A stretch of 64,000 nt of DNA from Phoronis australis (taxonomy: Eukaryota > Phoronida > Phoronidae): assembly GCA_002633005.1 (NCBI GenBank), contig NMRA01000210.1, positions 371,653 to 435,652 of the forward strand. Reading direction: 5' to 3'. Below, piece by piece: positions 10,301 to 19,847 of the stretch. The translations under genes were made by a program, and so were the position numbers. Under the pieces are notes generated by a model. The model saw only the letters and a list, made by a program, of their open reading frames with translations. It searched no databases and was not told where the DNA came from. Each line of letters starts with the position of its first letter. The first letter of the stretch is position 1.

Positions 10301-11967
10301 TCTCCGGGGACATTAAAATGATGCTGGGTTTCAAGCCCAACTACTACTGGCTAGCCTGTTGGATGGTCATAACTCCAGCACTTATAATGGTAGGACACTC
10401 AAGTGTATTAATATCAAGTCATTTTTAGTTGCAATAAAATGGAAATGCGACCAAAATGAGAAGGCCACCGGTTACACTCGCTTTCCACAGACGCGACGAA
10501 TTCTCACGAATTATAAGTTTCACCTATCCCTAACTCTGTTGTACTTGTATCATAGATGCTTCGTGGAGTGTCACAAATTCCACAATAAAATTTTCTGAAT
10601 TATACCAATCTTTGTGAATTTGAAAATTGTCTGCTCTTGATAATTCGTAACGTGAGATTCGTAGTGGAAACAGAGCATTATACGACGCCAGTTCTGATTT
10701 AAATGGGTTTTCTTGAGATTCGCGGCTGCTACTGCTTCTAAGTATCTCACAAATTTGTGGCGTGGCGAATCAGATGTGCTTAGTTATACGCAGTTATTTT
10801 TATTCTCTGTAGGGGTACGTTTGGCAGGATTGAACCTCTCCATGGACCACATCAGCAGGTATCGCAAGTAAACCCCGGCATGCATAATGCTGTAAAAACC
10901 GTTGTCGCTGCCTTTTCGAAAGTTTCTGGAAACCGTTCTTACAGCATTATATGCATCAGAGCTAATGTCATACGACTGATCGTACGATTGGTGTTGATGT
11001 CCATGGTCAAAACATGTTTCGTCATACTGGGTTTATGTTTCAGTTTATCATCATATTTAGTGCCGTGAAGTATGAGCCGACCAAGTACAATAACTACACC
11101 TTCCCGCCGTGGGGTGACGGAATGGGCTGGATGATGGTCCTTGCCTCGCTTATGGCTATACCAACATTGGCTATAGTGACATTCTGGCAGTATTCAAGGC
11201 AACTGGGCGTGAGTGATTACAAATTAGATTGTTTGTTGAAAAAGGAATATATAGTATCAGAATACGTTGTTTTTGTGTTGCGTAAATGAAAGAATGCCAC
11301 AAAAGAAGAGACTGTGCTCAAGTGCTTTGCTTTTACTACATGGCGATATCTCACTAAGTCTTGCGTAATCTCGCGTCTAAAGAAGGCACTCCTGGCTGTG
11401 TCGCTAATAGTAATTTCCACTGAGTACTTCAGGCTGGCTGGTTCCGTGCTTAAATCACTAGATGTCGTGACATCTACATGTTTACATTACGTAGTGATAG
11501 TACGTGGAAGAGTGTCACGTACAAAACGGGAGTTCATTTTTGATTTGCGCTCTACGCCATTGTCGTGTTAACATCTCTGGTGGTTCATTGTGGTGATCAA
11601 GTTTTTGATTTGTAAGTTTGCATTCGAATTAAATTTATTTTAAGAAATTGTGCTGGCATTTGCCACTGTCTTTCTGTTTTGTTCGCAATTCTCAATCGTG
11701 TGATTGAGTCGGTAGATTCACCGATTCACGTAGAGACTAATCTCGTTTTAGGGCATTGGAAATTTTCGAGAAGTTCTGCGCCGCGCCATCGCACCCACCG
11801 ATGACTGGGGCCCTGCTCTCAAGAACAGGCACCTCACCGTTCAAGAGATCGACAAACAAGAAGCAGACAAAGCGAAACAAAATGCAGCTTTTGATAACGA
11901 TACGGCTTATTTATCCCAGTCACGCAGTTCGTTTGGCTCGTCTATTATGTATGAAAGTTACATTTGA
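4190..11967 (+). CDS. SLC6-family Na+/Cl- dependent transporter, 3' half (7 exons)
   Basis: Seven exons (4190-4314, 5162-5274, 6849-6986, 9213-9312, 10289-10389, 11044-11208, 11752-11967) join in frame into 318 codons ending at TGA. Every junction is GT-AG. They cover the second half of the SLC6 fold: [19 protein letters not shown] (TM7), [19 protein letters not shown] (TM8 with the Asp-Ser pair of the Na2 site), [37 protein letters not shown] and DDWGPAL. Family members are plasma-membrane symporters of amino acids, neurotransmitters or osmolytes. The subfamily is unresolved; a glycine- or nutrient-amino-acid-type member fits best. The final residues S-Y-I could act as a weak class I PDZ ligand. 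TM1-6 exons are upstream of the window. Introns contain THAP and satellite elements. Confidence 0.93.
4315..5161. other. Intron; no exon seen
   Basis: The flanking exons join in phase with no residues missing from the family alignment (TSS-G-PGLAF). The 87-codon open frame at 4833-5096 is therefore not an exon of this gene. Confidence 0.6.
5162..5274 (+). CDS. SLC6 exon (EL4-TM8) whose 3' end seeds a minisatellite
   Basis: 113 bp from acceptor CCACTAG to donor CAG|GTATGG. It encodes [16 protein letters not shown] followed by [18 protein letters not shown] and LDSQ. The last 15 bp, coding GLDSQ with the Na2-site Asp and Ser, are the first part of the 32-bp repeat unit that fills the next 0.8 kb. 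The true donor is taken as the first copy because the next exon (FVACETV) follows directly in the family. Confidence 0.93.
5260..6094 (+). repeat. 32-bp minisatellite, ~26 copies, duplicating an exon end and splice donor
   Basis: The unit is GGACTGGACAGCCAG (exonic in copy 1) plus GTATGGTCACTCGCTTA (intronic in copy 1). Copies follow in register about every 32 bp, alternating GGACTGGAC and GGAGTGGAC variants. Copy 19 has 4 extra bases (near 5822) and the last copies degrade by 6094. Most keep CAG|GTATGG or CAG|GTATTG; the copy at ~5885 has GATATGG and has lost the GT. The frame from the exon stays open to 5484. Confidence 0.95.
6095..6848. other. Intron remainder
   Basis: Unique-looking AT-rich sequence between the minisatellite and the next exon. 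No feature was recognised. Confidence 0.5.
6849..6986 (+). CDS. SLC6 exon (TM8 end-TM9)
   Basis: 138 bp, phase 0 at both ends. The acceptor is TTGCATAG and the donor CCG|GTAAGG. It encodes [19 protein letters not shown], a lysine-rich GGKKK loop, then a hydrophobic TM9 ending GLPLCCP. The open frame on the opposite strand over this exon is a shadow. Confidence 0.93.
7253..7266 (+). promoter_or_regulatory. ETS-CRE composite site in the TIR
   Basis: CCGGAAGTGACGT joins an ETS core (GGAA) to a CRE half-site (TGACGT). It lies ~135 bp upstream of the THAP ATG. The inverted copy is at ~8510-8522, and both arms of copy 2 keep it (~19973 and ~21054). Promoter function is inferred from the known motif type. 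Confidence 0.45.
7399..8235 (+). CDS. THAP-domain ORF of foldback element (truncated zinc finger)
   Basis: The frame starts [20 protein letters not shown], with the CxxxxC half of a C2CH THAP finger. [14 protein letters not shown] matches the THAP FHRFPxDxxxRRxW block. The expected second half (C-x2-H-F) is missing: after ENYRVCVPS the protein becomes Ser/Thr-rich and acidic. Compared with copy 2, a stretch containing HLKKGSIPS is deleted here, so copy 1 is internally shortened. The downstream part reads antisense-like relative to copy 2. If translated it would be a DNA-binding remnant only. Expression is unknown. Confidence 0.6.
   Translation: MPHCCCVPGCTNYRLTRALGVPLHRFLMDDTLRRTWLVRVKNEALPVHATYKVLENYRVCVPSTMTGASGGTSSTVTRASERTPERAIPGTSSDSPCAVFSSPEPLSSLAAILSSGSDYRLGSTPSEEDTSSSSEQIAEPNFDKFIVDLSKVLELFRRCQMRGEGVTRHDVSSLGAQVTIQWECVAGHSGKWDSCSSVRGMSEIHLTMSSCGLASSNSEQHKHSIEVGITTHTVHLHQDVSPRLSSVAASFLSTAACACAYSASLYSGSNMYPPTERP
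8647..9212. other. Intron; nothing recognised
   Basis: Sequence between the THAP element and the next exon. No repeat of the families described here and no coding frame with a domain were seen. Confidence 0.5.
9213..9312 (+). CDS. SLC6 exon (TM9-TM10)
   Basis: 100 bp. The acceptor is GGTTTTCAG and the donor G|GTAAG. It encodes [15 protein letters not shown] then [18 protein letters not shown] and one base of the next Gly codon. The GGMY start matches the family's conserved GG[IM]Y motif. Confidence 0.92.
9421..10216 (+). mobile_element. Short copy of the head/array/tail repeat (in SLC6 intron)
   Basis: The head hairpin TGCGCCCAC-A-GTGGGTGCA lies at 9434-9452. About four degenerate 150-bp monomers follow, then the tail (CTAGAAGCC, TTTGCAATAC, GGTTGCTCTTGTA) ending near 10216. 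At about 0.8 kb it is half the length of the 1583-3345 copy, so monomer number differs between copies. Confidence 0.75.
10289..10389 (+). CDS. SLC6 exon (IL5-TM11)
   Basis: 101 bp. The acceptor is CTGTCGCAG and the donor ATG|GTAGGA. It encodes [20 protein letters not shown] then [13 protein letters not shown]. The GDI..M.G..P block is the conserved IL5 signature of SLC6 proteins. Confidence 0.93.
10390..11043. other. Intron; nothing recognised
   Basis: Two short open frames lie here without domains. The sequence CTTTCCAAAG-like GAAAACCG near 10895 is unremarkable. Confidence 0.45.
11044..11208 (+). CDS. SLC6 exon (TM11-TM12)
   Basis: 165 bp, phase 0 at both ends. The acceptor is ATGTTTCAG and the donor GGC|GTGAGT. 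It encodes [20 protein letters not shown] followed by [17 protein letters not shown] and ending QYSRQLG. The YPPWG-like motif before TM12 is diagnostic. Confidence 0.94.
11209..11751. other. Intron; nothing recognised
   Basis: The sequence ATGGCGATATCTCACTAAG near 11340 resembles a block near 12600 (CATGGCAATATTTCACGAAG). This suggests a small dispersed repeat in both places. Confidence 0.4.
11752..11967 (+). CDS. SLC6 terminal exon, cytoplasmic tail
   Basis: The acceptor is CTCGTTTTAG and the stop is TGA at 11965-11967. The tail begins [20 protein letters not shown], where DDWGPAL is the conserved post-TM12 motif. It continues with a charged Lys/Gln/Asp stretch and a Ser-rich end, [13 protein letters not shown]. 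The open frame in another register over this exon (11756-11983) is spurious. Confidence 0.9.
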   Translation, partial: GIGNFREVLRRAIAPTDDWGPALKNRHLTVQEIDKQEADKAKQNAAFDNDTAYLSQSRSSFGSSIMYESYI

Positions 11968-13116
11968 TTTATTATTTTACTAACTGGAATAGCGTCCAGA
12001 ATTCGTTAACTTACTGTATCCAGACATGGTGTGACTCTTATCAAAAGAACACCCAATTACTTTATGCGGCCACAGATCTGTGTGGGCGCATTGTGCCGTA
12101 ATCCCCCTCAGTCCGTCAGTATGTACGTTCGTATGGCGTCCGCTGTTGTATCTCTAAAACCGATTGAGCAGATTACCTCTGTATCTTTTGGAGTTATTTG
12201 GCGGATTTTCATTTTCCTACCTCCAGTACAAAATAGATTTTTATCAGAGACCGTCCTGTTTCAAGCTTAAAAGCTTGTCATCGCTCTGGACTCTTTAATT
12301 TTGATCGGATTTTTATCAAATTTAGTTCGTACGTGTATATTACCAATACCCGTAACCCTTTTGAAATTCCGTATATTCTGGATAAACTTTTCTGAGCCCT
12401 TTGTTTGTTTTTGTGCGTTGTAAATGTAGACATCATTCATGCCGGACCAGTGCCTAGTTGTTTCTCTGGTGTGTAATGCCCCTTTCTTGGTTGGGGTTGG
12501 TTCAGTGACATCTGCTGGCTGCTGTGGATGCACCCGGGGTGCTGAGACCGGGGCTGCGCCCTGTAGACACAAGAATTTTCCAAGTAAACCTTGCAATGCA
12601 TGGCAATATTTCACGAAGTTTTGCGTCGTCTTGCGTTTTTGCGAGGTTTTGGAATCTGCGGATCGCAGCCCAGTTCACATTATACATACTGGACACTTTA
12701 ACCCCAAACCTGACTTGAATGAAACGCACGTTTTCCTTGCCACATTAGTATGGCATCTACCGGCTCAGCCATACATGTACATCCTATCAGAGAAAGGGGT
12801 TTTAATCAACATTTTAAGCAGTGTGCTCGTATCGCTGCTCCTTCAAGCTAGCTGGAGATAAGAAATAAATGATGTCACACGTATATATCTCGGTACATGT
12901 TGGTTTCCTCTTGCGAACTATAACTTTCCAAGTCAGCAAATTTTCTGGGTGATATTTCGACTCTCGGCCATTTATATTTCACCTAAGGAGTCCTCATTAA
13001 CGGGCAGAGAGCTGTGAGTTTAGGACGGCAGCCCGGTGCACTCTACGTAGATGAACGAGGTACCAACAGCTGATCAAAGGTGCACTTTCAACCCAGTAAG
13101 TCTGGTAGTGTGAGTC
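11968..13116. other. Downstream of SLC6; mostly unassigned
   Basis: Contains a truncated satellite-element copy (separate entry). Open frames on both strands at 12267-12861 share a proline/cysteine-rich stretch but have no recognisable domain. No polyadenylation signal was identified with confidence. Confidence 0.4.
12030..12350 (+). repeat. Truncated head of the satellite-bearing repeat
   Basis: The hairpin TGCGGCCACAGATC...TGTGGGCGCA near 12064-12089 is followed by a GTCCGTCAG stretch and one and a half monomers (TGTATCTCTAAAACCG, GGATTTTCATTTT). No tail module follows, so the copy is broken. Confidence 0.6.
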
Positions 13117-13212
13117 TCAAGGAGTATATCCAAGCACAATAAATATGGCCACAAGTAACAAGATCAACTAGTGAACCAAAACTCACTTGTTGTGGTTGGA
13201 TATACTCCTTGA
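13117..13212. mobile_element. 96-bp hairpin MITE
   Basis: Arms TCAAGGAGTATATCCAA(GCACA) and (TGTG)GTTGGATATACTCCTTGA form a stem of about 20 bp around a ~55-bp loop. No coding content. Confidence 0.75.
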
Positions 13213-13339
13213 CGATGGTCAATTGAATTTCTTCGAAACTTCCGACATGTATATATGTAAATACACAATGCTGACAACAATTGTGCTGAGTTTTCTATGA
13301 CTAGTTTGGCGCTAAACCAACATTGTCAATAAATTGAAC

Positions 13340-14760
13340 TCGGTTAGATATTCAAGGTACCGGCCAAAATAGCTTCAAAGTCATTATTCGTGCCACATTG
13401 AGCATTGAAAAATTGTACATCGTAGAGGTTCCGCCAGAACTCCAAAGAGGACTCCCCAAAACTGAGCTAGCTTTAACATTCGAGGTACCACAAAAACTAA
13501 TTCCATCTGGTTCAGAACATGCCATTGATCACTAAATGGCTTATGGCAGACGAAATACTCTGGCTCGGTCCGCCAAAAGCCTCTAAACATTTCAGCCACA
13601 GAATATTGTTGAGATTTTGAGCCGGGTTAGATCTGAGACCCATCAAAAGGGTCGCACTATCGTCTCCAGATTTACAACGCAGTGTTGTTTACAGGCATTG
13701 CTTAAATGGTTTCAGACTGTATCCAATGATGTTTAGATTTAATATGGACATTAGCTTGATTTCTTTCGTCCACGTTTTAGGGTCACTGAAACCAAAGAAA
13801 GGCTTGTTTGTAATGTGTAGTGCAGAATTAAATTCGTATTGCTTAATGGTTTATTGCTTGAATAATAAGTGGTTGATTACAGTTTTAAAACTTACTTTTA
13901 TGACATGGTGTTTCTTAGTCAGCTCAGGTACGTGGAAACCCTTGCACCAGTACGTGATATCTTTTGCAGGCACCGACACCTGTTGGAGAGATTAGATATT
14001 CGAACACTGTAACGTGAACGTGTTTATTGCCTACATCTGCAACGGCCTCGTTCACAAGCCATCTTGAGGCTTGGGGACGAGGCTGCGGTAGAAATTGATG
14101 TTTTGTAATGAACAGTTGAGCCACTCTGACAGAATTACCCACGACAGAAAATTGCATTCTTGACTGGTCCCAACGGAAATCCAACAAGGATCTCCCTCAA
14201 CATTGAGCTAATTCAAACATCATACCACAAAGACAATTCCATGCGATTCATTTTGGGTTGTGCCTGGCCCGCCAGAAAACCAAATCATCCAAGGAAGGCT
14301 GTTGAAACTAAATTCATGAGCCAGATTAGATATTCTAGGTACCGTCCAATACTGGTTTAAAGTGAACAATCTTGCCACACTGGACATTGAATGACCAATG
14401 ACCAATTGAAGACAAATTGCATTTTGTAAAGTTCCCCTTCAGAAACTAAAAGAAGACTCCCAAAATTTTTAACTACTCAAGCATTCGGGGTACCACAAAG
14501 AACAATTTCTTATGACTCAGTACATGGCACTGATCACTAAATGGGCTATGATAGGCAAAATACACTCTGTTAGTGGGTAGTTCTCACCAGGAACTCACAA
14601 ACATCTCACCCACGGAATGCTGTTGTCGTTTTGAGCTAGATTAGATACTGGTCGAAATGGATCTAAAATAAACGTTTCTGTTATACAGATCATCGACAGA
14701 AAATTCGCACCCTGGAAAGTGTCCGCCAGACACCCAAATCCCCCAAATCTGAACTAGTTT
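13340..14760. repeat. Degenerate ~310-bp tandem array
   Basis: The landmark TTAGAT(ATTC) recurs at 13342, 13626, 13990, 14326 and 14640 (spacing 284-364). Each unit contains CCGCCAGA- and GCATTCGAGGTACCA-like blocks. The block CCGCCAGACACCCAAAT followed by GAACTAG also occurs in the subterminal repeats of the large element at 46.5-53.3 kb, so the array is probably a relic of that family. Confidence 0.6.
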
Positions 14761-14989
14761 AACCATTCATGGTACCAGAAGAAACCACTTGTAAATGAAT
14801 CAGTTCGTCACACTGTTCAGTTAGAGGTAAGCCAGAAGAAAACGAGCCATAATTTATCAAAATGAATAAGAAATAATAAAAACTACTTTTGTTACAAAAC
14901 ACGAACAGACACGTTAAAATCGTTGTGTCGATGATGACAGCTGCCGCACACAAGTTTGTTATCAGTGGTACTTCCAGATCTTGCATTCT

Positions 14990-16148
14990 ACTCCAGCTTG
15001 GTTCTAATTCAATTGCCTCGTTTAATACGCAGCCATCTCTCGATCGTTTTGATTATCTTTGAAAGCACCAGGGTGTCAGTTTCATGACACTAGAAATATA
15101 TCAGAGAAATTTTGTCTAGAACTCCAATAAAGTATTTCATAAACGTGAAGGATTCATGTCTCGACAGTAGTAGTACAAGATCTCTGAAAAATGCCCATAA
15201 TTTGTAGACGCCTAGATAGTTTGCATTGTTTAAATCGCCATGTGTTAACTAGCAACTGGTTACAAGATGTGTGTGGGAGCGTAGGTCAAAAATGTCCTAT
15301 GTCTTTAGTCACTTACCATGAAACAGAGCCCAGGGCTTTCAACTGACATCTAGTACGGGAGCTTAACAGGCATGGGGCTTACACCCGTAGTTGAGGGTAT
15401 TTAAAATTATAAGTCAACGGAAGTTTTCTTTAGGGGCAGCTGAAATTTGTTTAGATTCTGGGTGCTGAAGTCGACGAGGTGGAACGGGTATGCAAGTCGT
15501 TGGGTCGATTGTGATGAAATAGGTGCCAAAATGCTTGAATCCTTCGTACACTTAATTCCAGTGTTAGAGCTGCCTTCACCTGGATTTTTAAGCCCATAAC
15601 CAGCAAAGCTAAACTGAGTGCCACCTAAGGTCGCGAGCTTAATCGCGAAACACTAGCCTTCGCTGGATACATGTTGTGACACTTGGCAGTCCCAGCGATT
15701 TTAGTGGGGACAGTGAAGAGAAATAATAGATTCAATTATGCAGGGACAATCTTTTGAAACCACTGACTGAAACCTCGGGTTGCATTACATGGGATTTGTA
15801 GGTGGCGCTAAACGCCTGTCCACCAAAGACCAGTGCCCGGTTGCATGAAACAGTCCCATACAGGGACTCGGCTAAGTTCGCTAAATCTTTTTTCGTATTT
15901 GTTTCGTTCTTTAAGCACAGATGTAATATTTTTCTATTATTTTTTCTTCATTATAAGCTCTTCTTTTACTAATGGTATTTTCTAAAAATATAACTGAAAA
16001 CTGAGCCGTCAATTCAGTCAAAACAATTAGAGACTTAGTCCTTAAATTAATAACGTTGCATGAAGAGATCCCTATTTATTTTCAATAATATGGAGAATTC
16101 AGTGTAGAGTTCAATTTCTATTTGTATCAAAGCCAAAAAGTGACTTAA
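14990..16148. other. Unassigned intergenic sequence
   Basis: No exon, RNA gene or repeat of the described families was recognised. Confidence 0.4.
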
Positions 16149-16153
16149 TAATA

Positions 16154-17142
16154 CATAGGCGGATTTAAAGGGGGGGCAGGGGGACCGCCCCCCCCCCTTG
16201 GCTGCCGCAAAAAATAAAACAGCAAGAGGGTAAGGAAATGTTGAGTTTATTAATTAACCCAGGTAATTAAAATTATACGGCGGAAACAAGATTTAAATGT
16301 GTGCAGTTTTAGTGTGTTTAGGGCTGGGCTCAGATCCAGTTTCAAGCGTCAAATTCGGAACATGGCTCAATCGCAACGAAACTATGGCTAAGTATAGGCT
16401 CTCCCGCGATATCCCAGGCGACCGGTAGTGGCGCTGCGCACTACGACTCCGTTTCCGTCGTCTGCTTCACTGTGCATTGAAGAAAATTACTTCATTTTTT
16501 TAAAGAAAGTGGAATCTGAGTGACGATGAAAAAACAGAAGGTGCTGGTAATTTTAATCGAAGCCTTAGTGAATTACTCAGAAACTCATAATTCTCTCTTT
16601 GTCAAACCTTAACTTAAGACGATTTCCAAAGCAATCGCGTCATTAATGCCAACAAAAAAACGGATTTGGTCTTTTGGGCAATTGAAGACTATTTTAAATA
16701 CAACACTGATTGCACAAAATATAAAAAGTGTAATAAGCATTACAAAAAGAAGTAGGTTTCGCGCGCAAACGCTGTGGACCATAAACAAGTAGGTCTCTTA
16801 TTATGGAATTACGGGTGAAGTCGTGGTGGTGCAGTGGTAAAGCACCCGCGCTTTATCAGCCAGGTCGGGATTTCGAGTCTGTGATGAATGCAGTTTTTCA
16901 TGTTTGACACATTCTCCGTGTTTTTTTTTTTTTTTTTTTTTTTTAATTTTCTTTTTCTTTGCATTTTTGGATAATACTTCAGGAATCAAGGAAAATGCTC
17001 GATTTTTAGAGGAAAAAACAGAAAAATTATCCTGGGCGGGACCTCCCACCATTCGGTGCTATGCGCATCTAATCGTGCTTTGCACAAATGTTTTAAGACA
17101 AAATGTTGCCCCCCCCCTTATGATATCCTAGATCCGCCACTG
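16154..17142. mobile_element. CAGTGGCGG-family element, 989 bp, TSD TAATA
   Basis: The left end CATAGGCGGATTTAAAGG is a mutated CAGTGGCGG. The right end is CCTAGATCCGCCACTG. TAATA flanks both sides (16149-16153 and 17143-17147). G-runs and C-runs sit just inside the ends. The body contains a tRNA-like SINE head and a poly-T run at 16921-16944. No transposase frame. Confidence 0.75.
16813..16885 (+). repeat. tRNA-derived SINE head (degenerate tRNA-like)
   Basis: TGGTGCAGTGG fits a Pol III A box, with a GTGC/GCAC D-stem. About 35 bp on, ATTTCGAGTCT approximates a B box. The anticodon and acceptor arms do not fold as a functional tRNA, so it is read as a SINE head nested in the MITE. A T-rich run follows at 16921. 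Confidence 0.5.
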
Positions 17143-17851
17143 TAATAAAACTCAAACGGCATCAGACAAGAAAATCAGTGTTTTCACAGGCCCACAAATA
17201 CGACGTAGCTTTAGGGAACTTTGTTGAGTCCCTATTTGGGACTGTTTCAAGCAACCAGGCACTGATCGCAGTCTGGCGTGATAGTGAATTTCAATATGGC
17301 ACGGCTATTTCGAAATTCAGCTATCGACTCACACGGACTCAAGTCTATGGGCCAATTTGAAGGACTTGGGTCATGATAGTTTTTTTGTCCTTTTTCGCTT
17401 CCAATTTTAATGGGTGCGTTGGCCAGTGTTAAGAAATGTCAGGACGCCAGTGAAATCATATTTGCGCCAAAGGCGCGGGGCCCTCTCCTAAAATTATCCC
17501 TGATTATGTCATGCACAAAATGGCTTCACTTTACCCATACAGATAGGCCTACCTCATTATACGGAACGTGAGTGTTCGCGTACTGCGAGTTTAAACTTTC
17601 GTGTCACGATTGTGGCTTCAAGTTTGTCATGCTCAGCACAAGGACATGCTCCTATGGTTCTGACGGATTTCCCCAAGGACGATTCAGGCTAGTATTCAAT
17701 TCCTTTATTTTATCTCATTGATTCATGACATTTACCTGACATGAGAAATTAATGACACTCCACACGCCAGTCTACGTGTCCTTATTGACTTGCGGCTCAG
17801 ATGTCCCTTTGCCAGTTTATAAGAATAACGCGAGATTATGTGATACTTTAC
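17143..17851. other. Unassigned intergenic sequence
   Basis: No recognisable feature. Confidence 0.4.
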
Positions 17852-18654
17852 TGTGACGTCACCGGAAGTGGGGCAAAAGCTTGTCGTTTGGCCATTTGCC
17901 CGATACGGTAGCAGAGTGTATTCTGTTGTTTACTTCGAGTTTTTAATCTTTTAAAGTGTGAAAAATGCCAAACAAGCATTGCTGTTATGGCAAATGAAAT
18001 TGAGATTCGCACTACAATACGTTCACATAGCGTTCTGTACTAATTTCGTCCCGTAGGCGAAATCCGCTCACTGATTAAGTTTTCACCTCGTCAAAAATAC
18101 ATTTTACACCTAAAATTATCACCTAAAACGACGCTTATTTTCTTCAGTGATCCTTTCTGCTTCTAAACATATCTTTGATGAAGCATAGCTACGGGAATTC
18201 AGGTGACAGCGAAGAATTCCAACACCACATTTTGATTACAGTTAACTTTGACCGCACGCGCGATAACCACAAACGGCAAAGGCTAGCACGAGACTGAGCG
18301 AAGCGCGTGACCTGGCACGTGACACTTGCACAATAGCATGGGAAAATATCAAATGAAATCAGTTTGTGTCCCTTGGACTTTTTGTTCGTCAACAGGCGTG
18401 ATTTGACGTAACTTCCTCAAAATGGCGCCCGGTCAGAGAAACTTGAGCGAACCGTGAGGTTTTCATGGATATGTTCAAGTTATTTTTTTGTAGACTAAAT
18501 TGTATCCAGAGTCAGGGTATGTGCTAATTATAAATCCATGTGCACATATGCATGCTTCAATTGATTTTATTTGCTGTATTTTGAAATGAGTAACTTTTTG
18601 TGGGGATATACTATCGCCCTTGTATGCCTGCGGCATTCAGGCCTAGCCCGGGTC

Positions 18655-18824
18655 CTCGCTGGTTCCATGCGTGCTTAGCCCAGTCAGCACGCCTGCGCTT
18701 AATCACAGTCGCCAGCATGCTTGTGACGTCAGTGGACAAAAGGGGTTTTGGCCAACATTCACCATTTTGCGTGCTGGCGCGGCTACCGCCCCACCTAGCA
18801 GCACACAGGGAACCAGCCAGCGAG
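18655..18824. mobile_element. 170-bp MITE with ~10-bp TSD (Mutator-like)
   Basis: The ends are CTCGCTGGTTCC and GGAACCAGCCAGCGAG. The 10-bp repeat AGCCCGGGTC flanks both sides (18645-18654 and 18825-18834). A relative is nested at 24715-25316. A 9-10-bp TSD is typical of Mutator-like elements. Confidence 0.75.
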
Positions 18825-18929
18825 AGCCCGGGTCCAGTTCAAATTTCAGGCCGTTCACAGCTTCGCACAACATAACAAGTTCACATTTTCTTCGTCCATT
18901 CACAGTTATTTCACGATCCATATACCATC

Positions 18930-18976
18930 CTTTAAATCGTGTTAAGGTTTTTTAAAACCTTAACACGATTAAAAGC
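18930..18976. repeat. Near-perfect ~45-bp palindrome
   Basis: ATCGTGTTAAGGTTTT is followed by TT and then AAAACCTTAACACGAT. With flanking CTTTAA/TTAAAAG the stem approaches 22 bp. It could extrude as a cruciform. Confidence 0.85.
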
Positions 18977-19090
18977 GTAAAATTCGCCATAAGAACTCCA
19001 GTAAGATTTCGCGTGTGTAGCAAAGACTCGGGGCAAAACAAGAAAAATATGGCAGGTTTTGCCCTCCTTTCGGTGACGTCACATTGACTA

Positions 19091-19847
19091 ACTGGAAACT
19101 CGCAAGTGAGCTAATGTGTTATATGGCCCACTGTTATCGTGTCAACCTTACTATTCAATGTCTTCCACTTGACCAAGAGTGGCGAGGTGCGTGTGTTAAC
19201 AAACTACAGTCTTATTACGAAAACATGTTGCAATGACCACGTGGTGTGGTGCATCGTCGGGAAGTAGTGATATATTGCTCACTTCCCTGTTTAAAAATAA
19301 GTCGTTTTTGCGACTGGTTGGAGTAAAAAAATCAATAAATGATATTAAAGATGTATTTGCATGCACCTAACTATGCTAATTTAAAGCAGGAACTAAACGA
19401 CAATGCTATTTGAACATCATCTACGCTAAACAAAGTGCAGTTGTATTGATTAACAACTTGTAAATGTGAAAACAAAAAGTTCTACAAATAGGTGACCTTT
19501 GCACTAATGACGTACCTTGGGGCCTCACAGACCAGATCATGCACCACGTCACGGTAGGGCTTACTGGATACGTTGACGTGGTTTACGGCGGATCATTTTC
19601 GACATAAAACTCGTTCTTAAAAACCTTTAGCAATTTTCAACCTACTTCATATTCACATCGCCGCCATATGTTGTGTTTCTAACTGATTTGACCAAGAAAT
19701 CATGTGCAATGTTAGTGCATGGGCCGAATAAGGAATTATTTTTCAGATGGCTGTGATAACCCGGTTATGCTAATAATGGGTAAAAAGAATAATTACAATC
19801 CTGTACTTTCACAGGCAACATTGTTGTCTTTCATTGTTGGTACAAAA
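19091..19847. other. Unassigned intergenic sequence
   Basis: Nothing recognised between the two THAP elements. Confidence 0.4.

Larger units (their letters stand above)
17852..19090 (+). mobile_element. Third, diverged THAP foldback element (candidate)
   Basis: The left end TGTGACGTCACCGGAAGTGG with GGCAAAA is mirrored at 19055-19085 by TTTTGCCC...CGGTGACGTCACA. At 17965 a frame MPNKHCCYGK starts like a THAP finger and stops after 10 codons. It is nested by a MULE-like MITE (18655-18824). The limits and family are inferred from the ends and the MPNKHCC start only. Confidence 0.5.

Noticed and set aside
12267-12861. Overlapping 115-140 codon frames on both strands downstream of SLC6
   Set aside because: No domain, no splice context, and the minus frame partly covers a truncated repeat.
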